Shown: positions 15,903-24,565 of the stretch, piece by piece
How positions within the stretch are numbered: the first letter of the stretch is position 1
Layout of the letters: each line of letters opens with the position of its first letter
Assembly (NCBI RefSeq): GCF_003337375.1
Contig: NZ_QPJD01000021.1
Location: forward strand, 51,398-115,397
DNA from: Paenibacillus prosopidis
GTDB taxonomy: Bacteria; Bacillota; Bacilli; Paenibacillales; Paenibacillaceae
Length of the DNA stretch: 64,000 bases
Direction of reading: 5' to 3'
Program-made: the position numbers and the translations under genes
Notes under the pieces: model-generated
What the model was told of the DNA's origin: nothing
Databases searched by the model: none
Seen by the model: only the letters and a program-made list of their open reading frames with translations

Positions 15903-16649
15903 ATGATTAAACCCAATATTGCAGCCATTATTAAAGATAAAATAAAGCGCACGCAAAGCGGAGGCAATGACATTTACGTAGTTGGACCGGTAAAACTTCC
16001 TGTCGAGCTGGACGGTGAAACGAAGATATTCCACTGGTACAGCTGGCTCCGTAAGGAGGCTGGCGAGGAGCAATCAGCCGAACAGCTTGTTGAGGATTTG
16101 AATCGCTTCTCCTATGCCGATATGCAGCAATCGAGCGTGCTTGTGTACGGTGATTTCGAGAATAACTCAGATGCGCTTATCCGGATGCACAGCATTTGCC
16201 ATACGGGCGATATTTTCGGAAGCGCAAGATGCGACTGCGGCTTTCAATTGAAGCAGTCGATGCGTATCATTACAGAACATGGCAGCGGCGCGCTCTTTTA
16301 TTTAGCAAACCATGAAGGCCGCGGCATCGGCTTATTTAGCAAAGCGATCGCGTATTTACTTCAAGAGGAAGGTTTGGATACGGTCGATGCCAACACGGAG
16401 CTTGGCTTTGCTGACGATGCGCGTAATTACAGCGATGCAATCGCCGTACTTAAGCTGCTTCGCGCCTTGCCGGTGTCGATCATCACGAACAACCCGCGTA
16501 AGGTTGAGGCGCTGCGCACAGCCGGCTTGAATGTTGCTGCGAGAGTGCCGTTATGGGGCAACTCCTCAGTCTATAATGAGAAGTATATACAAACCAAAAA
16601 GACCCGGTCCGGTCATTTCGGGCAAGAGCCGCAATCGATTGTGCAGTAA
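15903..16649 (+). CDS. GTP cyclohydrolase II-like protein (RibA family)
   Basis: 248 residues. The zinc site HSICHTGDIFGSARCDCG (Cys plus CxC) and the catalytic region NHEGRGIGLFSKAIAYLLQE match RibA; DANTELGFADDARNY and ITNNPRKVEAL are also conserved. RibA opens GTP in riboflavin synthesis. The N-terminal 70 residues are an extra segment not usual in bare RibA, and the gene stands apart from other rib genes, 30 bp behind the dioxygenase. It could serve flavin supply or a related GTP-derived product in the same stress response. Confidence 0.85.
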   Translation: MIKPNIAAIIKDKIKRTQSGGNDIYVVGPVKLPVELDGETKIFHWYSWLRKEAGEEQSAEQLVEDLNRFSYADMQQSSVLVYGDFENNSDALIRMHSICHTGDIFGSARCDCGFQLKQSMRIITEHGSGALFYLANHEGRGIGLFSKAIAYLLQEEGLDTVDANTELGFADDARNYSDAIAVLKLLRALPVSIITNNPRKVEALRTAGLNVAARVPLWGNSSVYNEKYIQTKKTRSGHFGQEPQSIVQ

Positions 16650-16670
16650 AGTTTATAAAAGAAGAAGAAA

Positions 16671-16706
16671 GCCGTTTTTGCGTGTATGCGCAGGAACGGT
16701 TTTTTG
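16671..16706 (+). terminator. Terminator after the RibA-like gene
   Basis: GCCGTTTTTGCG pairs imperfectly with CGCAGGAACGG, followed by TTTTTTG. Confidence 0.7.
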
Positions 16707-16783
16707 TTGGTTAGGAAATCACATCGGTCATATCTTAATGTTGCTAGGAGCGCTTCGGCTCCGACAGTGCCCTTCTCTTTAAT

Positions 16784-16915
16784 TAAAGGAAAATCCTCCA
16801 GTTAATTTGTCTTTGAAATCGTGAGGATCTATCTAGCTGGAAAACCTCCTTATAAAATCGGCGAATTGTTGAAAATTGCGTAAAATTATTAATTTAACGG
16901 GAGAATTTCCTTTTA
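16784..16915. repeat. Imperfect inverted repeat in the 16.65-17.07 kb spacer
   Basis: AAAGGAAAATCCTCCAGTTA (near 16784-16808) is the imperfect reverse complement of the segment at 16891-16915 (TTTAACGGGAGAATTTCC). A small GGAGCGCTTCGGCTCC hairpin lies at 16748-16763. No gene was found in this spacer. Confidence 0.45.
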
Positions 16916-17005
16916 TATGATTACTAAATCGATTAAATTGAATAATTAGCTGGATGTTTTCCTGATATGTCCCCAGGGTGATTTTGTTCTGGCATCTCAA
17001 CCTTT

Positions 17006-17033
17006 TTGACTCTTGTATCGTCTGTGATAATAT
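17006..17033 (+). promoter_or_regulatory. Promoter of the lipoprotein gene at 17076
   Basis: TTGACT (17006-17011) and TAATAT (17028-17033) are 16 bases apart, about 40 bases before the start codon. Confidence 0.55.
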
Positions 17034-17075
17034 CGGATTACAATTCAAATCATATCGAATGGAAAGGTCGGATAA

Positions 17076-18098
17076 ATGATGAAAAACAAAGATCATACTA
17101 AACCGAATAAGCGGAGGAAGCGGCTGCTTGCCGGGCTTGTTTTAACAGCCGTATTGGCAGCAGTGACTGGCTGCAGCATAGAGATTGAATCAAAACCGGC
17201 GGATACTGACATTGCGACTGAGGACAATGGTTTTGCTGCTTCAGAAGGAAAAACGGATCAGCAAGCGCTGCTTAAACAGTTCCAGACGGTGGTGAAGGGG
17301 GCGTCAGAAGCCCCGCCTATAATTGCTTATCTGAATGCACAAATCGCAAACGCGGACCAGATAACGGCGGATACGATGCTCCGCGGACTGCACTCTTATT
17401 ACGATTCGAATTTGGAAGCGGCACAAAAGGCTTTCTTTACAGATAACGTGCAAGACGTGCTGTTGAAGGAAGAATGGCCAATTACGGCGCAGACTGCAGC
17501 ATCTATACAAGATACAACGGTACGAGAGCTTGTACAGAGTGCATTCTATGGCGGATATAAGCTGGAAATGGTCGAGGGCTCTCTCTATCCCATCGTGGAT
17601 TACAGCTTTCAGAAGCGATATAGCAAATTTCTATCGAATCAAATGAAAACATTCGTCGAGCTGCAAGCAGTCGAGTCGGATAAGGCATCGGCCATGGATG
17701 GCGGACTTATGATTACATGGGATGAACTAGCAGAACGGGCTTTGCTTGCGGAAGCTTTTATTACGGAATATAAAGATTCGCCTGAGCGCGAGACTGTATT
17801 GAATCAATATGTAAATCGTTATTTGACGATGTATATTAACGGTTTAATTAATACGCCGATCCACGATTTTGAAACGTTCAAGCTGCTTGATGAAGTGAAA
17901 GACAGCTATAAGAAAACGGCTGAAGAAGCACCGCAAACTGTTACGGGTAACCTTGTTGCCCAATTTTTGGATGTGCTGGCCTCGACGGGTGATCAGGTTT
18001 TTGCAGTGAAGGATGGAAAACAGCTTGAATTACCTGCTGTTAAGCAGTTCCGTGAAGGCCTTTCCGCTAAGGCGGAAGGGCTGCTAAAACAGCCATAA
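17076..18098 (+). CDS. Lipoprotein of unknown function
   Basis: 340 residues (start at 17076 or the adjacent ATG 17079). A Lys/Arg-rich N-terminus, a hydrophobic stretch LLAGLVLTAVLAAV and the lipobox VTGC predict a lipid-anchored surface protein with the Cys near residue 34. The mature part is mostly helical and acidic with no recognised domain. It has its own promoter and is followed by the promoter of the aldolase gene, so it is probably monocistronic. Confidence 0.75.
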   Translation: MMKNKDHTKPNKRRKRLLAGLVLTAVLAAVTGCSIEIESKPADTDIATEDNGFAASEGKTDQQALLKQFQTVVKGASEAPPIIAYLNAQIANADQITADTMLRGLHSYYDSNLEAAQKAFFTDNVQDVLLKEEWPITAQTAASIQDTTVRELVQSAFYGGYKLEMVEGSLYPIVDYSFQKRYSKFLSNQMKTFVELQAVESDKASAMDGGLMITWDELAERALLAEAFITEYKDSPERETVLNQYVNRYLTMYINGLINTPIHDFETFKLLDEVKDSYKKTAEEAPQTVTGNLVAQFLDVLASTGDQVFAVKDGKQLELPAVKQFREGLSAKAEGLLKQP

Positions 18099-18113
18099 AA
18101 CGACAAAATTATT

Positions 18114-18142
18114 TTGCGTTCCGCATCCTTTTCAAGTATGAT
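18114..18142 (+). promoter_or_regulatory. SigA-type promoter of the aldolase gene
   Basis: TTGCGT (18114-18119) and TATGAT (18137-18142) have a 17-base spacer. Confidence 0.65.
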
Positions 18143-18185
18143 GAGAAAAACTGAACTCATGTTCACATCAAAGGAGTAACAACGC

Positions 18186-19148
18186 ATGCATTCAAAAACG
18201 AGCCATTGTAAAATTGTTGACTGCACGATCCGTGACGGCGGACTCGTGAATAACTGGGATTTTAGTGTCGAGTTTGTTCAGCATTTGTACCAAAGCTTGA
18301 ACGAAGCCGGCGTCGATTATATGGAAATCGGCTACAAAAACTCGCCAAAGCTGCTGAAAGGCGCTGAAAGCGCAGGCCCTTGGCGTTTTCTGAACGATGA
18401 TTTCTTGAAGAAAGTGCTCCCTAACAAAGGTAACACGAAGCTTTCCGCACTCGTTGATATCGGCCGTGTAGACGAAAATGATATTTTGCCGCGCAGCGAG
18501 AGCTTGCTCGACCTAATCCGCGTGGCTTGCTACATTCAAGATGTTGACAAAGCGCTTGAGCTTGTAAAAGTGTTCCATGATCGCGGATACGAAACGACGC
18601 TTAACATTATGGCGCTCTCGAACGTTATGGAGAACCAGCTGGTCGAAGCATTCCAGCTGATCAATGACAGCGTGGTTGACGTTGTTTATATCGTTGACTC
18701 ATACGGCAGCTTGAAGCCGAATGATGTAAGCTACCTGGTAGATAAATTCCGTCAACACCTGCCTAACAAACGTCTTGGCGTGCATGCGCATAACAACCTG
18801 CAGCTTGCTTTCGCCAATACACTGCTTGCAGCTGAGAAGGGCGTTGAATTGCTGGACGCCTCCGTATACGGCATGGGCCGCGCAGCCGGCAACTGCAACA
18901 CGGAGCTGCTGGTATCTGAACTGCAAAACACGAAGTACAGCATCCGTCCAGTACTCGATATGATCGAGAAATTCATGATTCCGCTTCGTGAGAAGGAAGA
19001 ATGGGGCTACATCATTCCGTACATGATTACGGGGATTTTGGATGAGCATCCGCGTTCCGCGATGGCGCTTCGCGATTCAGCGGACAAAGACAAAGGCGTG
19101 GAGTTTTACGACCGCCTCACAACGCCGGAAATTGCACACAGCAAATAA
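18186..19148 (+). CDS. DRE-TIM family aldolase (HMGL-like)
   Basis: 320 residues. The N-terminal DCTIRDGGLVNNW carries the metal and catalytic Arg-Asp of HMGL-like/4-hydroxy-2-oxovalerate aldolase barrels; VHAHNNLQLA gives the metal-binding His-x-His, and ELLDASVYGMGRAAGN the late conserved loop. Members make or break C-C bonds using a divalent metal. AAGGAG precedes ATG 18186. No partner dehydrogenase is adjacent, so the substrate cannot be told; it is not a complete isopropylmalate synthase. Confidence 0.85.
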   Translation: MHSKTSHCKIVDCTIRDGGLVNNWDFSVEFVQHLYQSLNEAGVDYMEIGYKNSPKLLKGAESAGPWRFLNDDFLKKVLPNKGNTKLSALVDIGRVDENDILPRSESLLDLIRVACYIQDVDKALELVKVFHDRGYETTLNIMALSNVMENQLVEAFQLINDSVVDVVYIVDSYGSLKPNDVSYLVDKFRQHLPNKRLGVHAHNNLQLAFANTLLAAEKGVELLDASVYGMGRAAGNCNTELLVSELQNTKYSIRPVLDMIEKFMIPLREKEEWGYIIPYMITGILDEHPRSAMALRDSADKDKGVEFYDRLTTPEIAHSK

Positions 19149-19156
19149 ACAAACTT

Positions 19157-19207
19157 AAGGGCAGCTCCGATCAGTCTGTTGAAGACTATCGAAGCTGCCC
19201 TTTTTTT
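19157..19207 (+). terminator. Terminator after the aldolase gene
   Basis: AAGGGCAGCT pairs with AGCTGCCCTT and is followed by a T tract. Confidence 0.88.
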
Positions 19208-19224
19208 GTGAAAACACAGATATG

Positions 19225-19527
19225 TTATTGCTCAAACAGCTCGCCGTCTCCGCGAATGGCCGCCGCTTGATGCGGCTCGTTCGGATGCAGATATCCGCTG
19301 CCCCGGAAGGTTTGACCGCTGTTTGCAACCGCAGTAAGCTGTATGCTTATATCCTCGCTTTGCCCAAACCATCTGAGCATCTCGCGGTCGGCTACCCCGT
19401 TAATGTCAACGTACCAAAGCCGGTCGCCATATTCCGTAACACGGACAAGCTCGGCGGATGTGAAGGTTAACGGCTTCGTTTGACGCTGATACATAATTTC
19501 AATTGCGATTAATTCAAATGTTTCCAC
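19225..19527 (-). CDS. Small protein of unknown function
   Basis: About 100 residues from GTG 19527, which is 7 bases after AGGAGG; a longer in-frame start at 19626 lacks a ribosome site and is not favoured. The product (ETFELIAIEIMYQRQTKPLT then TSAELVRVTEYGD and later DREMLRWFGQ) has no recognised domain, signal peptide or membrane segment. It is convergent with the aldolase and divergent from the vWA lipoprotein. Confidence 0.6.
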   Translation of the reverse strand: METFELIAIEIMYQRQTKPLTFTSAELVRVTEYGDRLWYVDINGVADREMLRWFGQSEDISIQLTAVANSGQTFRGSGYLHPNEPHQAAAIRGDGELFEQ

Positions 19528-19679
19528 GATGAAGTCCTCCTGTATATCCAGCATAATGCAGCCGGTCCTTGGACTCGCCGCATGTCTGTAACCGATTGTA
19601 ATGTTAAGGGCCAATTTATGCAACATTTGTAAGCCGCATCTCGTTAGATTAGCAAATACAAATACAAGGGGTTGAAGGG

Positions 19680-21002
19680 ATGAAGGCGGGTCATTCGTTC
19701 AAAGGGTCAGGTAGACTTAGAAGTGCGGGAAGCTGGATCATTGCTATTCTTCTTGCAGTTATGTTAACACTCAGCGCGTGCTCTTCCGAATCAAATGATG
19801 CGTCAAACGGTAACGCAGGAAGCGATACGTCTGACAGCCGGGGGGCTGGTAATGAAGCTGCTAAGGAAGAGGATCACGGCACTAGTTCTGAGAATCGCGC
19901 CCCATCAATCGAAGAGCCTAAGCCTGAGAAGGAAGGCGGCAAGCGCGGTTATGATAATCAAGACAAAGAAGTGCAGGCTGGTCAATTAACGGCAGGCGAG
20001 TGGGATGATTTGGCGGCTTGGGAGCGGTTCGGCAATTTGCTGAATAGTCAGGAAGGCGACAGCAGCAAGCGGGTATGGTCATTTTGGAATTTTCATAGGC
20101 TTGAGGTTGTTGTGACCGCGAACGGCAAAGCAGTATCGGATGCAGAAGTGCAGTTGCTTGCCGGCAAGCAGACGGTTTGGAAGGCTCGCACGAATACGGA
20201 AGGAAGAGCTTACGTATTTGCCGGACTGTATGTGCGGGATATAGCCAATCAAGGAAGTTTTACGGTACACGTACAATCCGGGCAGGAAAGGAAAACAACA
20301 CAGCAGGTTGATATCCCGCAGCAGGGCACCATAAAGGTCGATATAGGCAAAGGAACGAAGCTTTCGGAACAAGTAGACATTATGTTTGTTGTCGATACGA
20401 CAGGCTCGATGGAGGATGAGCTGAACTACTTGGAAGCGGAGCTTAAGGATGTCGTTAAACGTGTTGCAAACGAGCATGCAAATCAGCTTGGCATTCGGAT
20501 TAGCGCGAACTTTTATAAGGATAAGTACGATGATTATATTGTAAAGCCTTATCCGTTCACGACGGATATCGATAAAGTTATCGGTCAGTTCAGCAAGGAG
20601 GATGCAGACGGGGGTGGCGACTTCCCGGAGGCAGTCGATCAAGCGCTCCGCGATGCTATACATGAGCATAAGTGGAGCGAGGAAGCGCGGGCACGGCTTT
20701 TGTTTCTCGTCCTGGACGCACCGCCGCATGCTGATCCGCAAATTATTGACGAGATCCAGCGGCTGACGGAAGAGGCGGCGGCTCAGGGCATTCGCATCAT
20801 CCCCGTAGCCTCCAGCGGCGTCGACGTCGATACGGAATATTTACTGCGGTTCATGGCGGTAGCGACAGGCGGAACGTATTTATTTCTAACCGATGACAGC
20901 GGAATAGGCGGCGGCCATTTGGAGCCTGCGGTAGGCGAGTATGAAGTTAAGCTGCTGAACGATTTGCTTGTCGAGGTTATTAACCGTTATGTGCAGGAGT
21001 AA
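19680..21002 (+). CDS. vWA-domain lipoprotein
   Basis: 440 residues. A signal peptide (SWIIAILLAVMLTL) ends in the lipobox LSAC, followed by a long Ser/Asn/Glu-rich linker. A beta-rich region near 130-220 resembles a carboxypeptidase-regulatory-like or Ig-type domain (VVVTANGKAVSDAEVQL). A von Willebrand A domain starts near 235 with the metal site VVDTTGSMEDEL, and later GGGDFPEAVDQAL. It is probably a surface adhesion or protein-protein interaction module that binds a divalent metal. The partner is unknown. Confidence 0.85.
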   Translation: MKAGHSFKGSGRLRSAGSWIIAILLAVMLTLSACSSESNDASNGNAGSDTSDSRGAGNEAAKEEDHGTSSENRAPSIEEPKPEKEGGKRGYDNQDKEVQAGQLTAGEWDDLAAWERFGNLLNSQEGDSSKRVWSFWNFHRLEVVVTANGKAVSDAEVQLLAGKQTVWKARTNTEGRAYVFAGLYVRDIANQGSFTVHVQSGQERKTTQQVDIPQQGTIKVDIGKGTKLSEQVDIMFVVDTTGSMEDELNYLEAELKDVVKRVANEHANQLGIRISANFYKDKYDDYIVKPYPFTTDIDKVIGQFSKEDADGGGDFPEAVDQALRDAIHEHKWSEEARARLLFLVLDAPPHADPQIIDEIQRLTEEAAAQGIRIIPVASSGVDVDTEYLLRFMAVATGGTYLFLTDDSGIGGGHLEPAVGEYEVKLLNDLLVEVINRYVQE

Positions 21003-21113
21003 GCTGAATATTTAAAGCTAAAATCAAGCGAAGATGGCTGAGCGGAATAGAGCTAAAATTTAATGTAATTTCAGCACTTTCCGCAGATCAGGATTCAGCT
21101 AGCTTATGTGGAT

Positions 21114-21315
21114 GCGGACATAGGATTCACTATTTGTGTGAAAGAGGTTAAAATCCAAACTGTCCGGACATAGGATCTCCTATACGCCTTAAAATCCACT
21201 TAAAATACCGGTTTTACGGCAAATAACGGATTCCATGTCCGCAAGTACCTCAAAAGAGGGGCAAAACGGACAAATAACGGATTCCAGGTCCGCACGGTGG
21301 ACATTGGATCCGTTT
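21114..21315. repeat. Cluster of five short inverted and direct repeats
   Basis: Consensus GGACATAGGATnCnCTATTTG. Forward copies lie at 21114-21138, 21163-21188 and (partial) 21299-21315; inverted copies (CAAATAACGGATTCCATGTCC type) at 21219-21243 and 21270-21293. Copies in opposite orientation can pair. They occupy the 21.0-21.59 kb spacer, in which no gene was found. Confidence 0.75.
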
Positions 21316-21468
21316 CGATTCTGTTTTTACAGCCGAAGCTTGTACGTCCGAAAACGTCCTTGACCACTGGCAACGCATGAATTGCTGTTTCAACACCGAG
21401 CCGTGCAAAATTCGCCTTAACATCTCGAAGGCTTACTCTAAGATAGTAATATTGCGTAAGTTAACAAA

Positions 21469-21519
21469 GGTCTATCCTGAAAGCGGTCTAGAACGCTTTC
21501 AGAATAGACCTGTTTTTTT
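21469..21519 (+). terminator. Strong hairpin before the dehydrogenase gene end
   Basis: GGTCTATCCTGAAAGCG and CGCTTTCAGAATAGACC form a 17-bp stem followed by TGTTTTTTT. The T tract is on the plus strand, so it would end transcription coming from the vWA gene side. Confidence 0.85.
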
Positions 21520-21587
21520 AAAAATGGAAGTTTGAGACTATTTCGTCTTAACGGACTTTGGGTTAGTTAATCGACAGTCTCAGTTAC

Positions 21588-22967
21588 TCAGTACAGCTTA
21601 CCCTGCCTATACAGCACGGTGGACAGCTTCATGACGGCGTGGTTGTAGCAATTTTGGCGAAGCGGGTTAGGATCCCCGAAATAGGCCGGCAAGATGCCGT
21701 CTAACGTTTTTTGCATTTTCGCGTAGAGCATCTTATGAATTTCTTCTTCGCTGTAAAATTGTGTTTCCCGACCTTGCAGCCACTCGAAATAGGATACGAT
21801 AACACCGCCGGCATTCGCTAATATATCGGGAATGACTATGGTACCTCTGGCGGTGAGCTCTTCGTCCGCATCGCCCGTTACAGGCGCATTCGCTCCTTCA
21901 ACAATAATGCGGGCCATCACTTTCGCGACATTGTCCTTCCGTATTTGATCCTCCAGCGCAGCAAGGATGAGTGCATCGACATCCAAATAGAGGATATCCT
22001 CGCGTCCGAGTATTTGTGCTTTTAGGCCAAGCTCGGATAGAGCGGCTTCGGATGCTGGCAAATCTCCTTGATGATAAGCAGCGTATTCGATCAGCGCCGG
22101 GATTAACAGTCCATCCGGATTATAGAGCGTAACGTTTCGATCGCTTACCGCGACCACTTTATTGTGTAAGTAAGAGCACTTATATGCTTCAAGCGCAGCT
22201 ACCGATCCGACATTACCGAAGCCTTGTACGGCGATAGTCAGCGAGCGATTCGAGTGGGCGACCGCCGTTTGCACGAACGGATTGGTGCTGCCGGCCAGCC
22301 AGCTGCTTTGTGCCTTGAGAAAATCGTAAATCATATAGCGGAAGGTGAAGTACACCCCTTTGCCGGTAGCTTCTCTGCGACCTAACGAGCCGCCGTTAAT
22401 GACGCTCTTCCCGGTGAAGCTGCCAAGATAAGGATGACCGGGATGGATGCTCTTATATTCCGCCATCATCCAGTCCATCTCGCGCTCGCCGGTACCCATA
22501 TCAGGTGCTGGAATATCTTTGTCCGGCCCTAATACGTCACTGAAGTACTGCACGTATTTTTTGCAAATGAGATACAGCTCTTTCACGGAATAGGTGCGCG
22601 GATTAATGACGACACCGCCTTTGCCGCCACCGAAGGGTACTTCGTGCAGCGCGTTTTTCAGCGTCATAAGAGCTGCCAGATTGGTTACTTCCTCTTCACT
22701 CACCGATTCATGGAACCGGATGCCGCCCTTATAAGGACCAAGCGTATCGTTATGCTGGATTCGATAGGCTGGAATGCGAACGACGTTGCCGCTATCGACC
22801 GTTATACGTAAAAATGCCTTATGAACTTTATTAGGTGTTGAAAGAATAGCGGCGAGCGACAAAAAGGCTTGCTCGCGGCTCTGGTCCTGTAGATGCGGCA
22901 AAAATGACGGGTCTCCCATTAAAGCGTTTAAGGACTGCTGTACGATGGCACCGGTTTGGCTTGCCAT
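21588..22967 (-). CDS. Glu/Leu/Phe/Val dehydrogenase (glutamate dehydrogenase type)
   Basis: 459 residues from ATG 22967 (MASQTGAIVQQS), preceded by AAGGAGGT; an upstream in-frame start at 23060 lacks a ribosome site. The substrate site GPYKGGIRF and GGGKGG, the catalytic PAPDMGTGEREMDW, and the NAD-binding VQGFGNVGSVAA are intact. It deaminates glutamate to 2-oxoglutarate and ammonia or the reverse. It is somewhat longer than the usual 420-430 residues, with extra N-terminal and mid-protein segments, so a different amino acid substrate is possible. Confidence 0.88.
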   Translation of the reverse strand: MASQTGAIVQQSLNALMGDPSFLPHLQDQSREQAFLSLAAILSTPNKVHKAFLRITVDSGNVVRIPAYRIQHNDTLGPYKGGIRFHESVSEEEVTNLAALMTLKNALHEVPFGGGKGGVVINPRTYSVKELYLICKKYVQYFSDVLGPDKDIPAPDMGTGEREMDWMMAEYKSIHPGHPYLGSFTGKSVINGGSLGRREATGKGVYFTFRYMIYDFLKAQSSWLAGSTNPFVQTAVAHSNRSLTIAVQGFGNVGSVAALEAYKCSYLHNKVVAVSDRNVTLYNPDGLLIPALIEYAAYHQGDLPASEAALSELGLKAQILGREDILYLDVDALILAALEDQIRKDNVAKVMARIIVEGANAPVTGDADEELTARGTIVIPDILANAGGVIVSYFEWLQGRETQFYSEEEIHKMLYAKMQKTLDGILPAYFGDPNPLRQNCYNHAVMKLSTVLYRQGKLY

Positions 22968-23077
22968 ATCTAAACGACCTCCTTGTTCATGAATGGTAGT
23001 GCCGAAACGTGATGAAAGGGCGGGGCTTAATGGAAATAATTCACATGATAACTTTACCATATTGCATCGCTTAAGCC

Positions 23078-23131
23078 AAAAAAGCCCCTATCCGAAGGCC
23101 GGTTGCGCAACCGTCATTTGGACAGGGGGCT
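23078..23131 (-). terminator. Terminator of the alpha-galactosidase gene
   Basis: On the minus strand AGCCCCCTGTCC pairs with GGATAGGGGCT across a GCGCAA loop region and is followed by TTTTTT. Confidence 0.82.
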
Positions 23132-23166
23132 CTATAGTGAGAATGCCAGATAGTTACATTACATTA

Positions 23167-24456
23167 TTATGTCAATTTGAGCAGCAATGAGCTGTGCGGA
23201 GGCAGTGAAAACGATAGCTCGTCTAACACGCCTAAATCCTCACGCTTCCACAGGTCGCGTACACGTTGCGCACCCGTCAAGCCGAGCTGTGATAATGATA
23301 CACTAACGGTATCAATCTGTTCACCGGCATTAAATAATGCAGCATATACGGATCCGTCTTCACCCTTCGCGGTCCATGCTATTCGATCGGCTTCGCGATA
23401 AAGCTGGCGGGCGCCGCGCCCGTTGCGATGCAGCTCGAGCACCTCTTCATTCGTAAGCAAGGAAAGCGTCCACTCATCGTTATCGCGCATTTCACCGCCA
23501 AACATGAGCGGCGACCTAAAGATCGCCCACAGCGACATCATCGTTACCTGCTCGTCCCGCGTAAACCTGGTCCAGCGGTCGCTAGCTCCGCCATCAACGG
23601 AGCGAATGCCCAGGTGGCCAAGCGGCAGCATGTCGCAATCCGGCCATGCTCCAGCAGCCACATGCGGCGCCCACTTCTCGCAGCGCTCGAACATATCGTG
23701 CAGAAGATGCCATAAATCCCAGTAATCGTCCGTCATCCGCCACATATTCGCATGATCCGCGAGCGCCTCAGCATGCTCAAGCGGAGCTGGACCTGGCGAT
23801 AGGCTGAGCACCATCGGCCGGCCGCATTGGTCGATGGCGTTACGGATTAATTGGATTTCTTCGAGATGAATGCCGTATAGCCGCGAAGCAGCAATATCAT
23901 CCACTTTGACAAAATCGACGCCCCAAGACGCATATAGATCAAACAATGAATTGTAATATTGCTGCGCACCATCCTTCTTAGCATCCACCCCGTACATGTC
24001 CGTATTCCATGGACAAATGGAGTTCGGGTGAGCGATGGAGCGTGCGGTTGCGCTTGTACCTAAAATGGGGGTGTCGGCATGGACGGCCTGCCGCGGAATG
24101 CCCCGCATAATATGAATGCCGAATTTTAGGCCAAGACTGTGTACGTAATCTGCAAGCGGCTTAAACCCTTGACCGTCAGCAGCGGAAGGAAACCGTCCGA
24201 CTGCAGGCAGCAAACGGGAATATTCGTCCATTTCAAGCGGTACGAAAGGGCGGTACTGCGAGGAGTTTGCGCCAGGCTCATACCATTGGATGTCAACGAC
24301 AACATAGTCCCAGCCGAAAGCCTTTAAATGCTCGGCCATATACTCCGCATTGCCGCGAACCTCGTGTTCCCTCACGCTGGCGCCATAGCAGTCCCAGCTA
24401 TTCCAGCCCATTGGCGGTGTTACTGCATATTGATGATGTTTCGAAGCAGTTATCAT
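23167..24456 (-). CDS. Glycoside hydrolase family 27, alpha-galactosidase-like
   Basis: 429 residues with the GH27 opening TPPMGWNSWDCYG, VVDIQWYEPG, the nucleophile Asp in FVKVDDI and an acid/base Asp in RMTDDYWD, then a C-terminal beta domain. There is no signal peptide, so it acts inside the cell on imported galactosides. The AraC-type gene upstream on the same strand is likely its regulator. GH27 also includes N-acetylgalactosaminidases and isomaltodextranases; the exact sugar is not certain. Confidence 0.88.
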   Translation of the reverse strand: MITASKHHQYAVTPPMGWNSWDCYGASVREHEVRGNAEYMAEHLKAFGWDYVVVDIQWYEPGANSSQYRPFVPLEMDEYSRLLPAVGRFPSAADGQGFKPLADYVHSLGLKFGIHIMRGIPRQAVHADTPILGTSATARSIAHPNSICPWNTDMYGVDAKKDGAQQYYNSLFDLYASWGVDFVKVDDIAASRLYGIHLEEIQLIRNAIDQCGRPMVLSLSPGPAPLEHAEALADHANMWRMTDDYWDLWHLLHDMFERCEKWAPHVAAGAWPDCDMLPLGHLGIRSVDGGASDRWTRFTRDEQVTMMSLWAIFRSPLMFGGEMRDNDEWTLSLLTNEEVLELHRNGRGARQLYREADRIAWTAKGEDGSVYAALFNAGEQIDTVSVSLSQLGLTGAQRVRDLWKREDLGVLDELSFSLPPHSSLLLKLT

Positions 24457-24565
24457 TACTTTTCGTCCTCTCTTATCATAATATTGCTCTCTTCGATAAT
24501 CGTAAAACGAAACAATAGCCTGTGGCTAGCACAATTTATTGCGATAATGTGTAAAATATTGCCCT

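Noticed and set aside
19528..19626. Longer start for the small gene ending at 19225
   Set aside because: No ribosome site; GTG 19527 has AGGAGG at 7 bases.
21114..21315. Five short repeats as a possible CRISPR
   Set aside because: Units alternate in orientation and spacing is irregular; no cas genes are nearby.
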